DNA from: Paramacrobiotus metropolitanus
Taxonomy: Eukaryota > Tardigrada > Eutardigrada > Parachela > Macrobiotidae
Direction of reading: 5' to 3'
NCBI RefSeq assembly: GCF_019649055.1
Contig: NW_026570466.1
Span: 34,988-98,987 of the forward strand
Length of the DNA: 64,000 nt
The translations under genes were made by a program, and so were the position numbers. Below, piece by piece: positions 10,385 to 21,939 of the stretch (its first letter is position 1; each line of letters starts with the position of its first letter). The notes below the pieces were generated by a model, which saw only the letters and a program-made list of their open reading frames with translations, did not search any database and was not told where the DNA came from.

Positions 10385-11040
10385 TTTCTTATCGTTATTA
10401 ATACACTTCTTAAACGAGCTTGCAGTTCATTTACTATAATTTGGATTAATTAAGTTGATTATGTATGTTCTTCTGTTTCTTGTTACCTTGATTTCCGATG
10501 GCAGGAAAAAGTTGATTATATGCACTTTTATACGGGAAGAAACGAATGCAAGTTAGTGTCAAAACGTTCCATACGCATGTAATCCAAAAATAAATTTATT
10601 ACACATATAATAGGAATAATCTCAAAAAAGCATGGTACCACAAGAATAAACTCAATATGATGACATGTTCTTTTCCAAGTAAGATGCTAAAGAAGCGCAT
10701 ATGATTGGTTCCAAAAAGTTATGATGCAGCAACAAACAGCAGTTCAACTAAGCAGGTGACAATCTTACAGAAACAGCACTCATTCCTCGCAATGAAAACT
10801 ATTAAAAATATTACAACCTGTTTTTTCATCAGATTACAAAACATCAAGCTATATGTGCACAAATTATTAGTTTACTTCAAACTGAAACCATCTGAGTCAG
10901 GTAGATAGTCGCGAATTTATTCCAGTTCTTCTCCTAAAAATCGGGATTACTTGAGAAAAAGAACGCGATAAAGCGCTATGATAAACCAGTATATAGTTAT
11001 TAAACGAAGTTGATTATAAGATGACCGCAGACTAGTTGGG
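10385..11040. other. No supported gene
   Basis: AT-rich sequence with short shadow ORFs only. Confidence 0.4.
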
Positions 11041-11363
11041 CGAATATTGTACGAGCAAATTATACTGCAGGAGCACAGTAATATTGCAGGAGCGCATTGT
11101 AGTGTACGTGCATATTATACTACAGGAGCACATTTATATTGCAGGAGCATATTATATTGTACGAGCATATTATAATGCAGGAGCACATTTATATTGCAGG
11201 AGCACATAATTTTGTATGAGCATATTATACTGCAGGAGCAAATTTATATTGCAGGAGCACATTGTAATGTACGAGCATATTATACTGCAGGAGCACATTT
11301 ATATTGCAGGAGCACATTATATTGTACGAGCATATTATACTGCAGGAGCACATTTATATTGCT
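11041..11363 (+). repeat. Minisatellite of about 19-bp subunits
   Basis: About 16 imperfect repeats of TGCAGGAGCACATTTATAT alternating with TGTACGAGCATATTATAC and TGCAGGAGCACATTATAT, giving a higher-order period of about 76 bp. The array ends at ATATTGCTTAGC. Confidence 0.9.
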
Positions 11364-12200
11364 TAGCATATGGTGATTAAAACTGGAAGATCGTCCAGTC
11401 AGTGGACGACTCAAATGCCATTCTTTTGGAAGATGTTTAGTTCTAGCTATCCGTTCTGGTAACTCTTATCCCGTATATCGTACTTTCGCACATAAATTTT
11501 GTGGTTTGGAATACCTCGAATATCTGCCCGTCATCCTACACGTATATGTAATTAGACATTGCTGTTGGTACGATTTTAGCACAGAAAAGCGGCCAAAGGC
11601 GTTCATCCAGTAGCGTATGCATCACGCAAATTACCACCGGGGTTAAAAAAGCTAGCCGAAAAGGAAAAAGACTGCCTGGCTATTCTCCAAAAAAAAAACT
11701 TACATCCGTGCATAAGTCAACTATATTTTTGTGGAATCTAACAACGATCTCCACAGCTGCCGGAGGGAGAAACCTGGACTGATTTTATGGCTAGTCGAAG
11801 AAGCACGGGGTTCACTGGACAAGCAAGTGCCAGGTGCTCGGAAAGAGCTGCTGGCGATGATGGAGAATCACAGCTTGCCTGCTGCCTTAAAAAAACTAAG
11901 CATCGCACTGGCTCAGCTGGTCGCCGCATTTGCAACTAATGAGCTGCTGGGTTCTAATTATTGCCACCTTTGTTCACACGTTCTGCCAAACGTTCGTCTT
12001 TGCACAGGATTAGACGCCTTTCTATGAATACTTTAAACAGCCTATTCGCTTTGGATAAGGAAACGCTTTTCCCGTTATAACTGATGGAGACAATGAGAAA
12101 TATTAGTTTACAAAAAGCAGTTTAAAGTTTACAGATTCGACTGGTTTGATGATAGGGCAAATACCGTTGATGAATTTCAAGGAATTTGCATAGGCCGAAT
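11364..12200. other. No supported gene
   Basis: Short possible retroelement-like reading around 11580-11720 (TQKSGQRRSSSSVCITQ-like, then EKDCLAILQ), reminiscent of a reverse-transcriptase/RNase H border (ekE-l-AIv) but too short to call. Otherwise empty. Confidence 0.25.
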
Positions 12201-12230
12201 GGAAAGGCTGGCTGCGAGTGATAGTCTACA

Positions 12231-12275
12231 TCGAGCGCGGTTTGGACTTGGATGGGTGACCACTCTGAGTTCAGG
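12231..12275 (+). ncRNA. 5S rRNA-like fragment (pseudogene or 5S-derived SINE head)
   Basis: GAGCGCGGTTTGGACTTGGA and GGATGGGTGACC match the internal C-box region of animal 5S rRNA (GCGCGGTTAGTACTTGGATG, GGGTGACC). The first half of a 5S gene is not clear upstream (12187-12230) and the 5S 3' end is not seen, so it is a fragment. It is followed by GC-rich sequence to 12400 and then by the 250-bp repeat shared with 6 kb, which fits a composite retroposon. Confidence 0.6.
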
Positions 12276-12405
12276 CTGCGAGTGCACGGCCCGCAAGGCC
12301 TGTGTGCGAAGTGCCTGGCTGAGGCAACAATACCACCACGGAGACGGGTGCGGGAGATGGAGGATCACAACACCACCCTGGCTACTCAATGACGGCTCAA
12401 TAACG

Positions 12406-12655
12406 GCAAATACTAAAAAACAAATCCAACAATCCAGTTCTTTTGCTTCATTAAATTTACAAATTTATCACAACTAAAATATTTACCAATATTCTTGAAT
12501 TAACGATATTCCAGAATTTCGGCATTTTTTCCGTAGTTGCATAATCACTGATATGAACCGCTATATTATTCCAGGACATCATTATCATATCATTGATTAT
12601 CCAGCCCGTCAAACTGACATAACCTATTTCCAGAAAAGGGAATTTTCTCAGATAC
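12406..12655 (+). repeat. Dispersed repeat, copy 2
   Basis: Near-identical to 6038-6287. Immediately downstream (12656-12745) is a small local repeat made of TTTTTACAGATnnnn and GGCTATGCTTTTTACAGAT. Confidence 0.8.
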
Positions 12656-13564
12656 GGCTATGCTTTTTACAGATCGATTTACAGATTTTTTACAGATTTT
12701 TACAGATCGCAAAGTACGGCTATGCTTTTTACAGATGTGCATCGCTGCTGCCATAAACCCCATTCACCAGTGAGAACTAGTGCTGGATGTCGCCAACTGA
12801 TGCTCAGGTTTTGCTGGCTTTTGCAAAGGGTTTAGGTGGGGATGTTATTTCTGGGAAAGAAATCTTCTAAGAAAGTTGCTCAGAAAATGGCCCCTAAGCG
12901 GGACTTTTATTCCACAGTACGCTTCATTTTGCTTATGAATGGCGGAAGGTTGCTAACTGACATCACCACATATAAGATTTCCGGTAGTTAACACATCATT
13001 TCGTCCGTTTAGACACGCAGGCCACAACAAGAGCATGATTTTTAAAAAGTTGCTTCTGCTATTTCATTATTTTACAAATCAGCCATTTTGTTATTTCAAG
13101 TGGGACATGCCTCAGTGCCCCGCCGAAATTAACCGAAATTTAAATTAACAGACGCATAGTAAACGCGCTCCCGACAGAGAAGAAAAAAAGCAGAAATAAC
13201 TAGACTTAGAAACTTTTTTGGTGAGTGTCGAATAAAATTAATTGTACGAAAATAATAAATGGCTTGAAAGAGAAATAAATGAAATTGCTTCATGAAACGC
13301 ACCCAGAGCCATAATCCGTGGATCAGTTTAATGGAAGACCATTTTTTGCTGCGATTTCTTTGCTGAGCGGGCGAAGATCAACCGTAATCTCAGCAAAATT
13401 CAAAATAAAAAATGCTTTTACTAGCATGCCTGTTTAATGTGTCTATCCAAAATAGTTTCTGTCTATCCAAAATAGTAATAGGGTGGTTTTGTTGTTCCTT
13501 TTTAGATAATCGGAACGCTAACAATGCGTTTTTGCATTTGAAATTTATAAAAATTTGTATCAGT
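12656..13564. other. No supported gene
   Basis: 12656-12745 holds short TTTTTACAGAT repeats. 13450-13480 holds a direct repeat of TGTCTATCCAAAATAGT. Nothing else seen. Confidence 0.35.
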
Positions 13565-13741
13565 TGTGAGCGGAGAAGCGGCTCACGTACAGCGACAAAA
13601 TCTTTCAAAGGATTTCACGTATTGCGCCGTGGTGCAGTGGTACTGCCTACGCGGATCTAACGACGTAGCCGGGGTTCGATTCCCCCATCGGCGCCTTTTT
13701 CAGCCGTTTCTCGGTTTCCCTCGGATTGCGCCCTGCTTAGA
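13565..13741 (+). repeat. tRNA-derived repeat unit, copy 1 (SINE-like)
   Basis: A unit of about 177 bp, repeated almost identically at 13926-14102. It opens with the hairpin GTGAGC...GGCTCAC, contains a tRNA-like block with A and B boxes, then a T5 run, then TTTCTCGGTTTCCCTCGGAT. Two copies only 361 bp apart suggest tandem duplication or neighbouring SINE insertions. Confidence 0.75.
13624..13695 (+). tRNA. tRNA-like gene or tRNA pseudogene, copy 1
   Basis: 72 nt, from GCGCCG to CGGCGC plus C. The six outer pairs match. The A box TGGTGCAGTGG and B box GGTTCGATTCC fit the Pol III consensus, and TTTTT follows at once (13696-13700). The anticodon arm is odd: CTACG/CGTAG closes a 12-nt loop (CGGATCTAACGA) and the T stem has only four good pairs, so the fold is not canonical. 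If T at 13656 is position 33, the anticodon would be CUA. More likely a SINE head or pseudogene than a working tRNA. Confidence 0.45.
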
Positions 13742-13775
13742 TGGTAGCAGATCGTGGTTCGATCACGGACCTATG
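13741..13775 (+). ncRNA. tRNA-like fragment (D arm joined to T arm)
   Basis: TTAGATGGTAGCAGA resembles a D arm, and CGTGGTTCGATCACG forms a T-arm hairpin with a B-box-like GGTTCGATC. No room for an anticodon arm between them. Found only beside copy 1 of the tRNA-derived unit; copy 2 diverges at this point. Confidence 0.35.
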
Positions 13776-13925
13776 GTATGAGACTGGTGTGCTAACCTCG
13801 AACGGGAGGAACAGAGCAAAAACGAATAAAAGGATAAAATGAATGGAGGATGCGGTGAGCCGGAGCCGCCGCTTACAATGATCGCTTCATCACGCTACGA
13901 GGACGTAGCGAAAGCTGCAAAGGGG

Positions 13926-14102
13926 GTGTGAGCGGAGAAGCGGCTCACGTACAGCGACAAAATCTTTCAAAGGATTTCACGTATTGCGCCGTGGTGCAGT
14001 GGTACTGCCTACGCGGATCTAACGACGTAGCCGGGGTTCGATTCCCCCATCGGCGCCTTTTTCAGCCGTTTCTCGGTTTCCCTCGGATTGCGCCCTGCTT
14101 AG
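13926..14102 (+). repeat. tRNA-derived repeat unit, copy 2
   Basis: Same unit as 13565-13741, with no differences seen over the shared 170+ bp. Confidence 0.75.
13986..14057 (+). tRNA. tRNA-like gene or tRNA pseudogene, copy 2
   Basis: Identical to 13624-13695, again followed directly by TTTTT (14058-14062). The identity of both copies means either very recent duplication or conversion. Confidence 0.45.
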
Positions 14103-14199
14103 ACAGTGAAAGAACAAAGAATCCTCTGTGCACACAGCAGCCGCCCATCCGCCGCCTGCCTGGTTGGCTTTGGCTCAAGCACAAAATATATCTTGATCT

Positions 14200-14235
14200 T
14201 GCCAGCGGTTCGATTCCGCTATATTGACATTTTTC
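14200..14235 (+). ncRNA. tRNA 3'-half-like fragment
   Basis: AGCGGTTCGATTCCGCT forms a perfect 5-bp T stem with a 7-nt TTCGATT loop (B box GGTTCGATTCC), followed by ATATTGACA and TTTTT. I could not find a matching 5' acceptor strand upstream, so a 3' half only. Confidence 0.4.
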
Positions 14236-15540
14236 GGAATTTCCTCAACAGACAGGATTTCATCTGAACGCCCTCCCTCGCTGAGATCACCACGGACAGC
14301 CGACTTATGGCTGCCTCAGTGATAGATAACACGTTTTCATCTTTTTCACTGTTGTTTTATTCTTTCTGCACTTTCTGTTGTCTTGCGTGTCCGCTCACTT
14401 TGCCCAAATGTCTTGTAAACTGCCCAAAATTCAGCAAACCGTTTGTGTACGAGTATATAAACTGCTTAATTGTACATTAAAATTATTGTCTGAGAACGAA
14501 TCATGTAACCCCGCCTCGAATAAGTGAATCGTGCTGCAAGAACCTTTTTCGAGGTAATTCGTGTTCTTTGCAAGAGATTACGCGCTGACCCAGAAACAGA
14601 GAACTGACTGAGTTACTCAGTCCACTCAGAGAAGTTGCATGCAACGAGTCGCTGTAACTGAATAACCAGATAGAGGCATTTTCAGTAGCTGGCAGGAATT
14701 AAAAGAAAACTGCGATAATTGAATGCGGATGCAGCCTATGTGATGAAGGCTCTCTTCTCAGTCTGAACGACAGCAGCTCGTATTCTCGTTGGCAAGTTCA
14801 GTGGGCTGTGTCTGATTAGCAAAATTCGGCATGACCGATATTCATATGATTCAGTGGCAAAAAAATGTAAGACTCGTGATATGTGCACTATTTTTGTATG
14901 TAGCGAAATACCGTGGAATGTTCTTGATATATTGGCGATGTATTAATAACTTTTCCAATCTTTAATTTTCTCGGCATGTGTGATGGATGGAACTGGATGG
15001 AAGCGAGTGGTGTACTGGTAAGATCGAGTGATCCACAGATGTTGTTTATATGTTGCCATTTTACTAGAACATGCCGCAAGGTAAGTCCTGATAATTTTTA
15101 ATGTGAAAGGGGATGAGCGGCTAGTTCCTGCCCTGGCGTAAGACGGTTCAGAAATAGCGTACTGAAAGGAGAAGCTCATACTGGCCGCAATAAAGGTATA
15201 TTTGGCGTCAGCCCCAAGAATAAATCACCGGCCTATAGTACATTTTTGCTACAGCAGTACTGTAGACCGTCAGCAACCTGTGTTATTAATTATTTCTCCT
15301 AATATTCGGAGAAATGGGGCATTGCGATACCTTGTCCTACACTTAGACGATTCGACTAGCTTTTGTCTACTACTCTAGTGGCAAATAGCTTAAGTAAGCC
15401 ACATTAGGGTTTCGGCACTACCTCGTGCGGTACAGGTTACCCGATGTATTGTCGAAGCCATTAATACCGCGATAGCAGTTCTCATTTCCGGACGCACTCT
15501 AGAACTACCATATCTGGGCTACTGCAAGGCTCTTTATCAC

Positions 15541-15780
15541 GGGGTTCTACACCGCTCTAGCCCGGTTTAGCGAAAGTATTGAAGAACCGGGTTGCTGTTT
15601 CACCGTAACCCGGTTTAACGCGATTGTAATACTGTACCCGGTAGTACCGCGTTCCGGTACTATCACACTAGCGTATAGCGGGATTACTGTTGCACCGGGA
15701 ATTGTTGAGGTAATAGTACCGAGAACGAGAATTACTGTGTTATTAATTCCTTGCACCGGGTTACGGGAGTTCCAGTTTAT
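15541..15780. repeat. Degenerate ACCGGG-rich repeat region
   Basis: Multiple scattered CCCGGTTTA, ACCGGGTT, TACCCGGTAGTACC and CACCGGGAA motifs in both orientations at irregular 30-60 bp spacing. No clean period. Confidence 0.4.
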
Positions 15781-17794
15781 TGAGTACTTGTGCTATCATT
15801 GACCAATCACCGCCGTAACTTTTGATGTACCGGCACCCTACACTTGGAGAAATTTTGTACTCGTACAGTATGAGCAGTACGGTACAGTATCTATGTATAA
15901 GTAAAGCCGTAGTGCATATGAAACCGCGTATTTAACATACTTGTCTAAGTGTGGACAGTAGAAGTACGATTTGAAAGTGGAAGTGGACAGTAGAAGTACT
16001 CGTATTTGAAAGGGAACAGACCAAGAATATGTCGAGACTGACCCTTTGACTGCTTCCTCGCCGCCGCACCATTTCATTGTTTACTTTGTCAGCTCCATTA
16101 AATGCATTCAGAGCTACAATAGGAAAGACAGTAACGTGAGTGGCAGCTACCTCCATCTGGCGTCTGCTGGTCACTGTCATATTATATGTCCACTGGTAGC
16201 ATTTACGTGAACAATACTGAACAGACGATTCTTATCTCTGTCTAGCGGTATTGTAACTACAACGATAGCACATTCTCGTATGCTATTGCTACAGGGTCAC
16301 AAAAGTGATTACGTGTCTATGGACTATGACTGCCATCATTACCATGCAATTGTTTCATGAAATCGGTTTTGCCATTACACTGCAGTTAAAAGCTGGCAAC
16401 GAAATAATGTTATGTTGTATGCAGTTTATTTAATAGACCGGGTCATAACAGCCATGTAAAATTTTGATTGATTGTATTTGTTGTGCCGTTAAACATGGTG
16501 ACGAAGTGTTTTGTGCTGCACTGTCCAAGCGAACAAGGAAAGAGAACAAAGAAACAGTAAACATGCTTATGCAAATAAGCAGGCGATCAAATATTACGGC
16601 AGCTTGGGCAGCAGTGTTGAAGAAAATTCGGACGAAAACTATTAATTTAATTTTTTGTTTAATTTAATTTTTAATTTTGTTTAATTTTTTTGCGTTTAAT
16701 TTTATACATCAATGTCGTGTGCGATTTTTTGCTTTCTTTTTGTTTGTAAGTGTGGTCGTGGCTCATTAATTTCATGAATAAAGGTAGTAATGGTAATTAC
16801 TATGCAGTTATTTCCATATTTACTTGAATATAACAGCATAAATACCTAAATTAATTCATTATACTATACGAAAGCACATAAGTAATTTCACAATTAATAG
16901 TAATATCACTACGAGTAAATACCGTATTGTACAGTAACGACGAATTAGTCCAGTATAGATATACGAGTACAGTATATGTACCGACTCGTCGTTTACGGTT
17001 TTGTTAATGGCATGTTGTATCGACCAGTAAAAGTTTCTCTAATATGCCGATGTTACACACAAATGTTACCATTGTTACAGTTATGCAAGGTAACAGGCCG
17101 CTCATTCGTCGGCTTCTATTTACTTACGAAGCGGTTGTTCCATGTTCAAAGCGGTAGGCCACGACCACTGGTCCCGCATATGGCTAATTGTTTTATGGCC
17201 CTGTCCGCACTTAGACAAGTATGTTAAACACGCGGCTTCATATGCACTACGGTAAAGCCGCTTGCGCTTTGCTGGTAATAGCAATCAGCAGTTTTCAGGT
17301 CCTTAGAAGCTGTATGTAACGTGCTGAACGCAGTCATGCAATATCTAGGCGTATGTGTGGCTACACCGCTAAAACTTTCTTCGAGTGCTGGGCGCCGGTA
17401 CAGTGCATCTCCAAGTTTCTGAGCTACCCAGAAACATAATTAATGAAATTAACTGTTGACCGGATAGCGGATGCACTACATCAAGTGAATCGTTGTTTTA
17501 CTATGCCGGCATTCTAGCGCCACGCCCTCGGGGAGATCGTAAACAGTGTAAACGGCACGACACTGTATAATATTTATTTCAGTCGTGAATGCGCTCGTAC
17601 AACGTACGCAAAACTGCGGCGTTGGAAATTTCGCCGAGTGCACGGCACCAGCACAGTAGGTAATGCAGCACCGGTTACCGGAAATTAGTTTTGAGTCAAT
17701 ACTGCGCCGTGAAATGTGTGGAAATTTCTTGATTTATCGGTATGGCACTGCTGCTCTCGTGGATCAACGGTGGAAGTAAATTGTGAATGCAGTT

Positions 17795-17833
17795 AATGCA
17801 CCTGTACAGGAAAAGCTCCTGTACAGATGCATT
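17795..17833. repeat. Foldback hairpin, 17-bp arms
   Basis: Arms AATGCACCTGTACAGGA and its reverse complement with one mismatch, 5-nt spacer. Confidence 0.85.
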
Positions 17834-18232
17834 GACTTCTCACTACTTTTTATTGCTTTAGTTATCGTCCAGCGTTTTAAACATCACATTCAAAGAAAAA
17901 ACAAAACACAGTAAACAGCATTAAGCCCATCAGAGCGAGGAACAGTTGACGTCACAGACAGCGCATTTCCCCGTTGAATTTCGATGCTTAGACGTTGCAG
18001 CAAGAACTCACAAGATCGTTGTACTCCGGTCGCATCCTTCAGTCTCGCACCCAATTCACATAAAAAACTTCTTACATGATATGCTGGCGACACCGAAAGT
18101 CTCAAAAGCTAAAGCAACAAACCAGAATTCGGTTGCCAGATACTCGTACTTCCGGAACTTTTCTTCTTCTGCTTTCCTGCATTGACTGATGCATTGACTG
18201 CATTGCACGTGAGGTGCACCGTGCACCGCACC

Positions 18233-18255
18233 AGACATTTCCTGAGGAAATGTCT
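18233..18255. repeat. Foldback hairpin, 10-bp perfect arms
   Basis: AGACATTTCC, 3-nt spacer, GGAAATGTCT. Confidence 0.8.
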
Positions 18256-18956
18256 TGTGTGCGCCTGAATTATTTCATGCAATCTAAGCCTAACAGGGGA
18301 TGATAGGTTACCTCACCATTTGGAAACAGAGAGAAAACTAGCCGCTGAAACACTTTACATATTTATATCTCTCACACGTCCACTGTACAACGCAGCAATA
18401 TCCGCCGCAGAACCATGGTGCGGGACAAAATGATTTCGGCTTCATTGCCGAAATCTGGCACGCGCACCGTGCTCTCAGTGAGTCTCGTGGAACATCAGAC
18501 TGGATTCTGCAGCCAGCAAAGCTGTGGTGCAGGGGCGGCAAGACCGCAAGACAATAATCCCGTAACTTTATCACATTGTCTCCTTTTATCAAGTTTACAA
18601 AACAAAGAAAAAACCACGGGAAACAAAAGATCAACAATAATCTTAACAAATGATCACAAACAGGAACATGAAAACGAAACCGGAATATCATTTTACGTGT
18701 ACTGTCATTCATGCATGGTTTATTTATTTTTCCTTATCATCATTAAGAACGTTGTTTAATCAATACGTCATCAATGATTTACGACGTTAATTAACCACCA
18801 CATCCCATTCGGGTCAGCCGGACCGCGTTTCCTATAAGGGAGATTTGCGGTGGTAGTTCTATCCCGTCTGGAGCAATAAACAAAATGCCGCCACTGTTTC
18901 AAATCGCAGTGTGGCTTTTGCTAAGCAGAATTGATTCATATTTATATTTGTATCAT

Positions 18957-19095
18957 GCTTAGCATTATTCGTAAGCCACTGAATTAGTATAATGCTGAGC
19001 ATTATACAAATTCGTGAATTAGGAATATTGCTAAGCATTATACAAATGCAGGGGTTTGAGAATAATGCTAAGCATTATACGAATTACCGAATTTA
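18957..19095. repeat. Cluster of palindromic AATGCT(T/A)AGCATT motifs, left flank
   Basis: Five copies, some imperfect, of ATAATGCTAAGCATTATAC and variants about 30 bp apart, separated by AAATT(C/G)-containing linkers. A matching cluster lies at 20203-20310, on the other side of a GC-rich segment. Confidence 0.7.
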
Positions 19096-19220
19096 GAATA
19101 ATGCTAAAAGGCATACAGAAGTGCAAATTTCAAAAATTTTTAATGTACTTGAATTTAGCCAGAAAACTGAAAAATGGAGCGGCAGTATGTAGTAAATACT
19201 GCGCCGCGCCTGTAAAGCCG

Positions 19221-19285
19221 ATGGACATAAGGTGCGACCGAAATAAACCACAATGCGGGTTATTTCGGTCGCACATTATGTCCAT
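19221..19285. repeat. Long foldback hairpin, 26-bp arms
   Basis: Arms 19221-19246 and 19260-19285 with one mismatch, 13-nt spacer. Arm starts ATGGACATAA and ends GACCGAAATAA. Confidence 0.85.
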
Positions 19286-19399
19286 ACTACGTGCACATGT
19301 TCAAATTTTATACAGCAATGTGCAAATTCTAAATAAGCACATTTAGTTAAATTCAAGCACATTAAAAATTTTTTACTTTTAATTTTGTATCAATTTTAG

Positions 19400-20170
19400 C
19401 ATTATTCCGAAAACGCTGTGTGAAGGCCGATAGCTCCGCCTTCATGATTGGCCATTCGCCACTGTGTTTTGCTGTTCTGGGGATTTCCATCCCACACATT
19501 GCTGCTGTTTTGACGGACCTACAGCACAGCTGCGCTGGCTGTAGGATCGATCTCGATGATCGGTGTTTGCTGCGCCACGGTGCGCACCTTAGATTCGGCA
19601 TTAAAGCCTCAATCCGGGTTCTCCGCTGTTTCGCCGTCGGTACGTGGGCGCCCATAAGGCCCACGTTACGTAGTAACAGAGCTGGCTGACAGTCCCAGCT
19701 ACGCGCGCTCCCGCGCACGCAACACTTCTGGGTTGTGGACCGGATCGCTGCCAATGCAACCCCAGTGTGGAGCTCCATCCGTAGCCCCGGAAACCCACCT
19801 GCCGTGCAGAACGCACCCCAATGCGGACCGCGTTGGATGCCTCCACCAGAAGGCGATGGAGATGCCGCAGAGCGAGAATCGCCTCCTGCGATGCCGACGG
19901 CGGACGCGGCCCGGATTCAGCGGGAAACCAGAACGGATACACCGCGACCAGCAGCACCAACTCTGATCCCTACGGCCGGATCGACCACCAGCATCACGCC
20001 GAAGAATTCCCCCCACCAGAGCCCTGCCCGTATTTCCTGGGATGTCGACCTTCACTCGGACGGAGCAGTGGAATATCCCCACCGAAGCAGCGTATTTGTT
20101 TGTTTGCAGGGTCACGAGCGTACCGATGCCCCAAACCCCTGCCCAAATTTCCCCAGGACGTGACCTTTCC
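19400..20170. other. GC-rich island with overlapping open frames on both strands
   Basis: GC content is visibly higher than the surroundings. Frames of 120-210 codons are open at once on both strands (e.g. plus 19735-20163; minus 19699-20334), as expected where stop codons are rare. The plus frame is rich in P, T, R, A and D and has no recognised domain; I cannot choose a coding frame. It is bracketed by the two palindromic-motif clusters, so it may be the body of a mobile element. Confidence 0.3.
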
Positions 20171-20202
20171 CTGCTGAAGCAACTACGGAACTTACCGTTT
20201 GT

Positions 20203-20310
20203 ATAATGCTTAGCAAATATACAAATTATCCAATCTTGAATAATGCTAAGCATATACAAATTGGCTGAAATGGTATAATGCTTAGCATTATTCCAAATTC
20301 GTAGCATTAT
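20203..20310. repeat. Cluster of palindromic AATGCT(T/A)AGCATT motifs, right flank
   Basis: Four related motifs (TATAATGCTTAGCAAATATAC, AATAATGCTAAGCATATAC, TATAATGCTTAGCATTATTC, and a half copy). Confidence 0.7.
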
Positions 20311-21930
20311 TCGAATACAAAACCACACTATCAAATCGTCACCGGCATTGTGTAAAATCGCAGGCGGTGATCAGCTTAGGATTTCATCGGTGACATAACC
20401 TACCATCAACGTCGCGGGACGTATGGATTTCTCCGCAATCTGAAACGGAACAACTAGAAGGCCAGCCAGCAACTACTACAGTTAAATATGCGCCTAAGCA
20501 GGCCCGTCCTGAGCTTTTCGGAAGGGGCGCACGGTCTCGTGTCAGCTGCGCCAATTGGAAAACGGACTGCAATTTCAGAAAAATTTTGGAAAGTGGCTCA
20601 AAAGAAGCCACTTTTCTAGAATTTTCTATTGTAATTTTGGAATATTTCGCGTCAGCGCCAGCTGCGCCCGCTCCCATCACGCAATTTCTCCGTTTCTTCC
20701 CTCCGTAAGGGGGGCCGTCACTGTCAACCTGAAAATAACATTAGAACATGGTGATTACGGAAACATATATTAGTAAGCAGCTGAATTATCACTATAATAT
20801 TTTACATGCTAAGCGAATTGTGTTAGTGCAACATATGGGCCTTACCCTTGGCATTTATTTTGGACATTCCGGCGGAAATTTCTACTAAATAGGTCATTTT
20901 TGTTCGACAAACCCGTGTAGTTTCAAAGATGGCAACGGGTATACTTATATATCATATAAATGCGAGTCCATATGATCAAAGATCCAGAACAAAAACTGTT
21001 TTACTGTCGAAAAACATTGCTGTTGTTCGGTTTAATCGTTTCGCTGTTCGCGGTAATATTATATACCAGTATACCAATGGCATTAACTCCTGGATAATTT
21101 ACATCTCATTCTCCTCGGAGACTAAAGTGGACTAAGTGGTCAGCATATCGGTTGGTACAGCAGCACGAGTGGCTTCCCTGGGAACGAGGGATCAGCTGGG
21201 TGAGGCACCACAGGGGCGCGTCGTTCACTGTCAGTGTCGAGCAAACTAAAATTTCACATATGTTATCATCAGAATGTTATCTTTAATGTACATATTATTA
21301 TCATTTTTATTATCCCGGGTGGTAAAAATAATAAAACTCCTGGTTCTCATTTAGAAGGAGCGTAAGGAAGCGAACTTCTTAGAAGAATTTTGCAGTTACA
21401 TGTAGTGACAAGACAATGACACAGTGATGCACGTGTTGATTTGGAATACGTTTGCGCAGCGAATTTGCCGTCTTCCCGACGCCTTTGCTCTGTATTAAAC
21501 AAAACGACATATATATATATATTATGATACGAGCTTTAAGAGATACAAGCGAGACCGCGCTGTTAACTGTGCATGGATTACCTGGCTATGCATAAGCAAA
21601 TGCGATACAATATAAAACTGGAAAATGTTAAGTAGTTGCTATATTTCCGAGAAGTTTTGCTCAATAAAAGAAGTTGATATATCATGCCAGAAAACACGTT
21701 AAAGATAATTGACTCATGTAATGTCGAGCACGTAACTGGAATGTCCAATACAAGTCCTAACAATCGTCTCATCAACAGCCGGGTGTCCCGGGATCACTCA
21801 ACAGGAGCTTCCCTGTAGCTGTACGACTCTAGAAAAGCGCATAGAAATCATTCAGGTAGGCTGTTAAAAATTTCTTAATCCTGCAAGCGCAATATATGAG
21901 ATCGAAACCGAAGAGATCGCATACGGTCAC
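20311..21930. other. No supported gene
   Basis: Short shadow ORFs only. A (AT)n stretch lies at 21509-21525. Confidence 0.35.
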
Positions 21931-21939
21931 AACTGCTCA

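Larger units (their letters stand above)
14236..18950. other. No supported gene; scattered low-complexity and hairpins
   Basis: About 4.7 kb without a convincing coding frame. Notable only for a degenerate CCGGGTT/ACCGGG-rich stretch (15541-15780), an AT-rich TTTAATTTAATTTTT tract (16636-16705), and two foldback hairpins (17795-17833, 18233-18255). Confidence 0.4.

Noticed and set aside
13624-13695. A functional nuclear tRNA gene
   Set aside because: Boxes and terminator are good, but the 12-nt anticodon loop, short T stem and T:T at the base of the acceptor stem do not make a canonical tRNA; kept only as tRNA-like.
19699-20334. 211-codon minus-strand ORF in the GC-rich block
   Set aside because: Other frames on both strands are open over the same stretch, as expected from high GC content; no domain, and composition is not convincing in any frame.
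21509-21525. (AT)n microsatellite
   Set aside because: Too short to be of interest.
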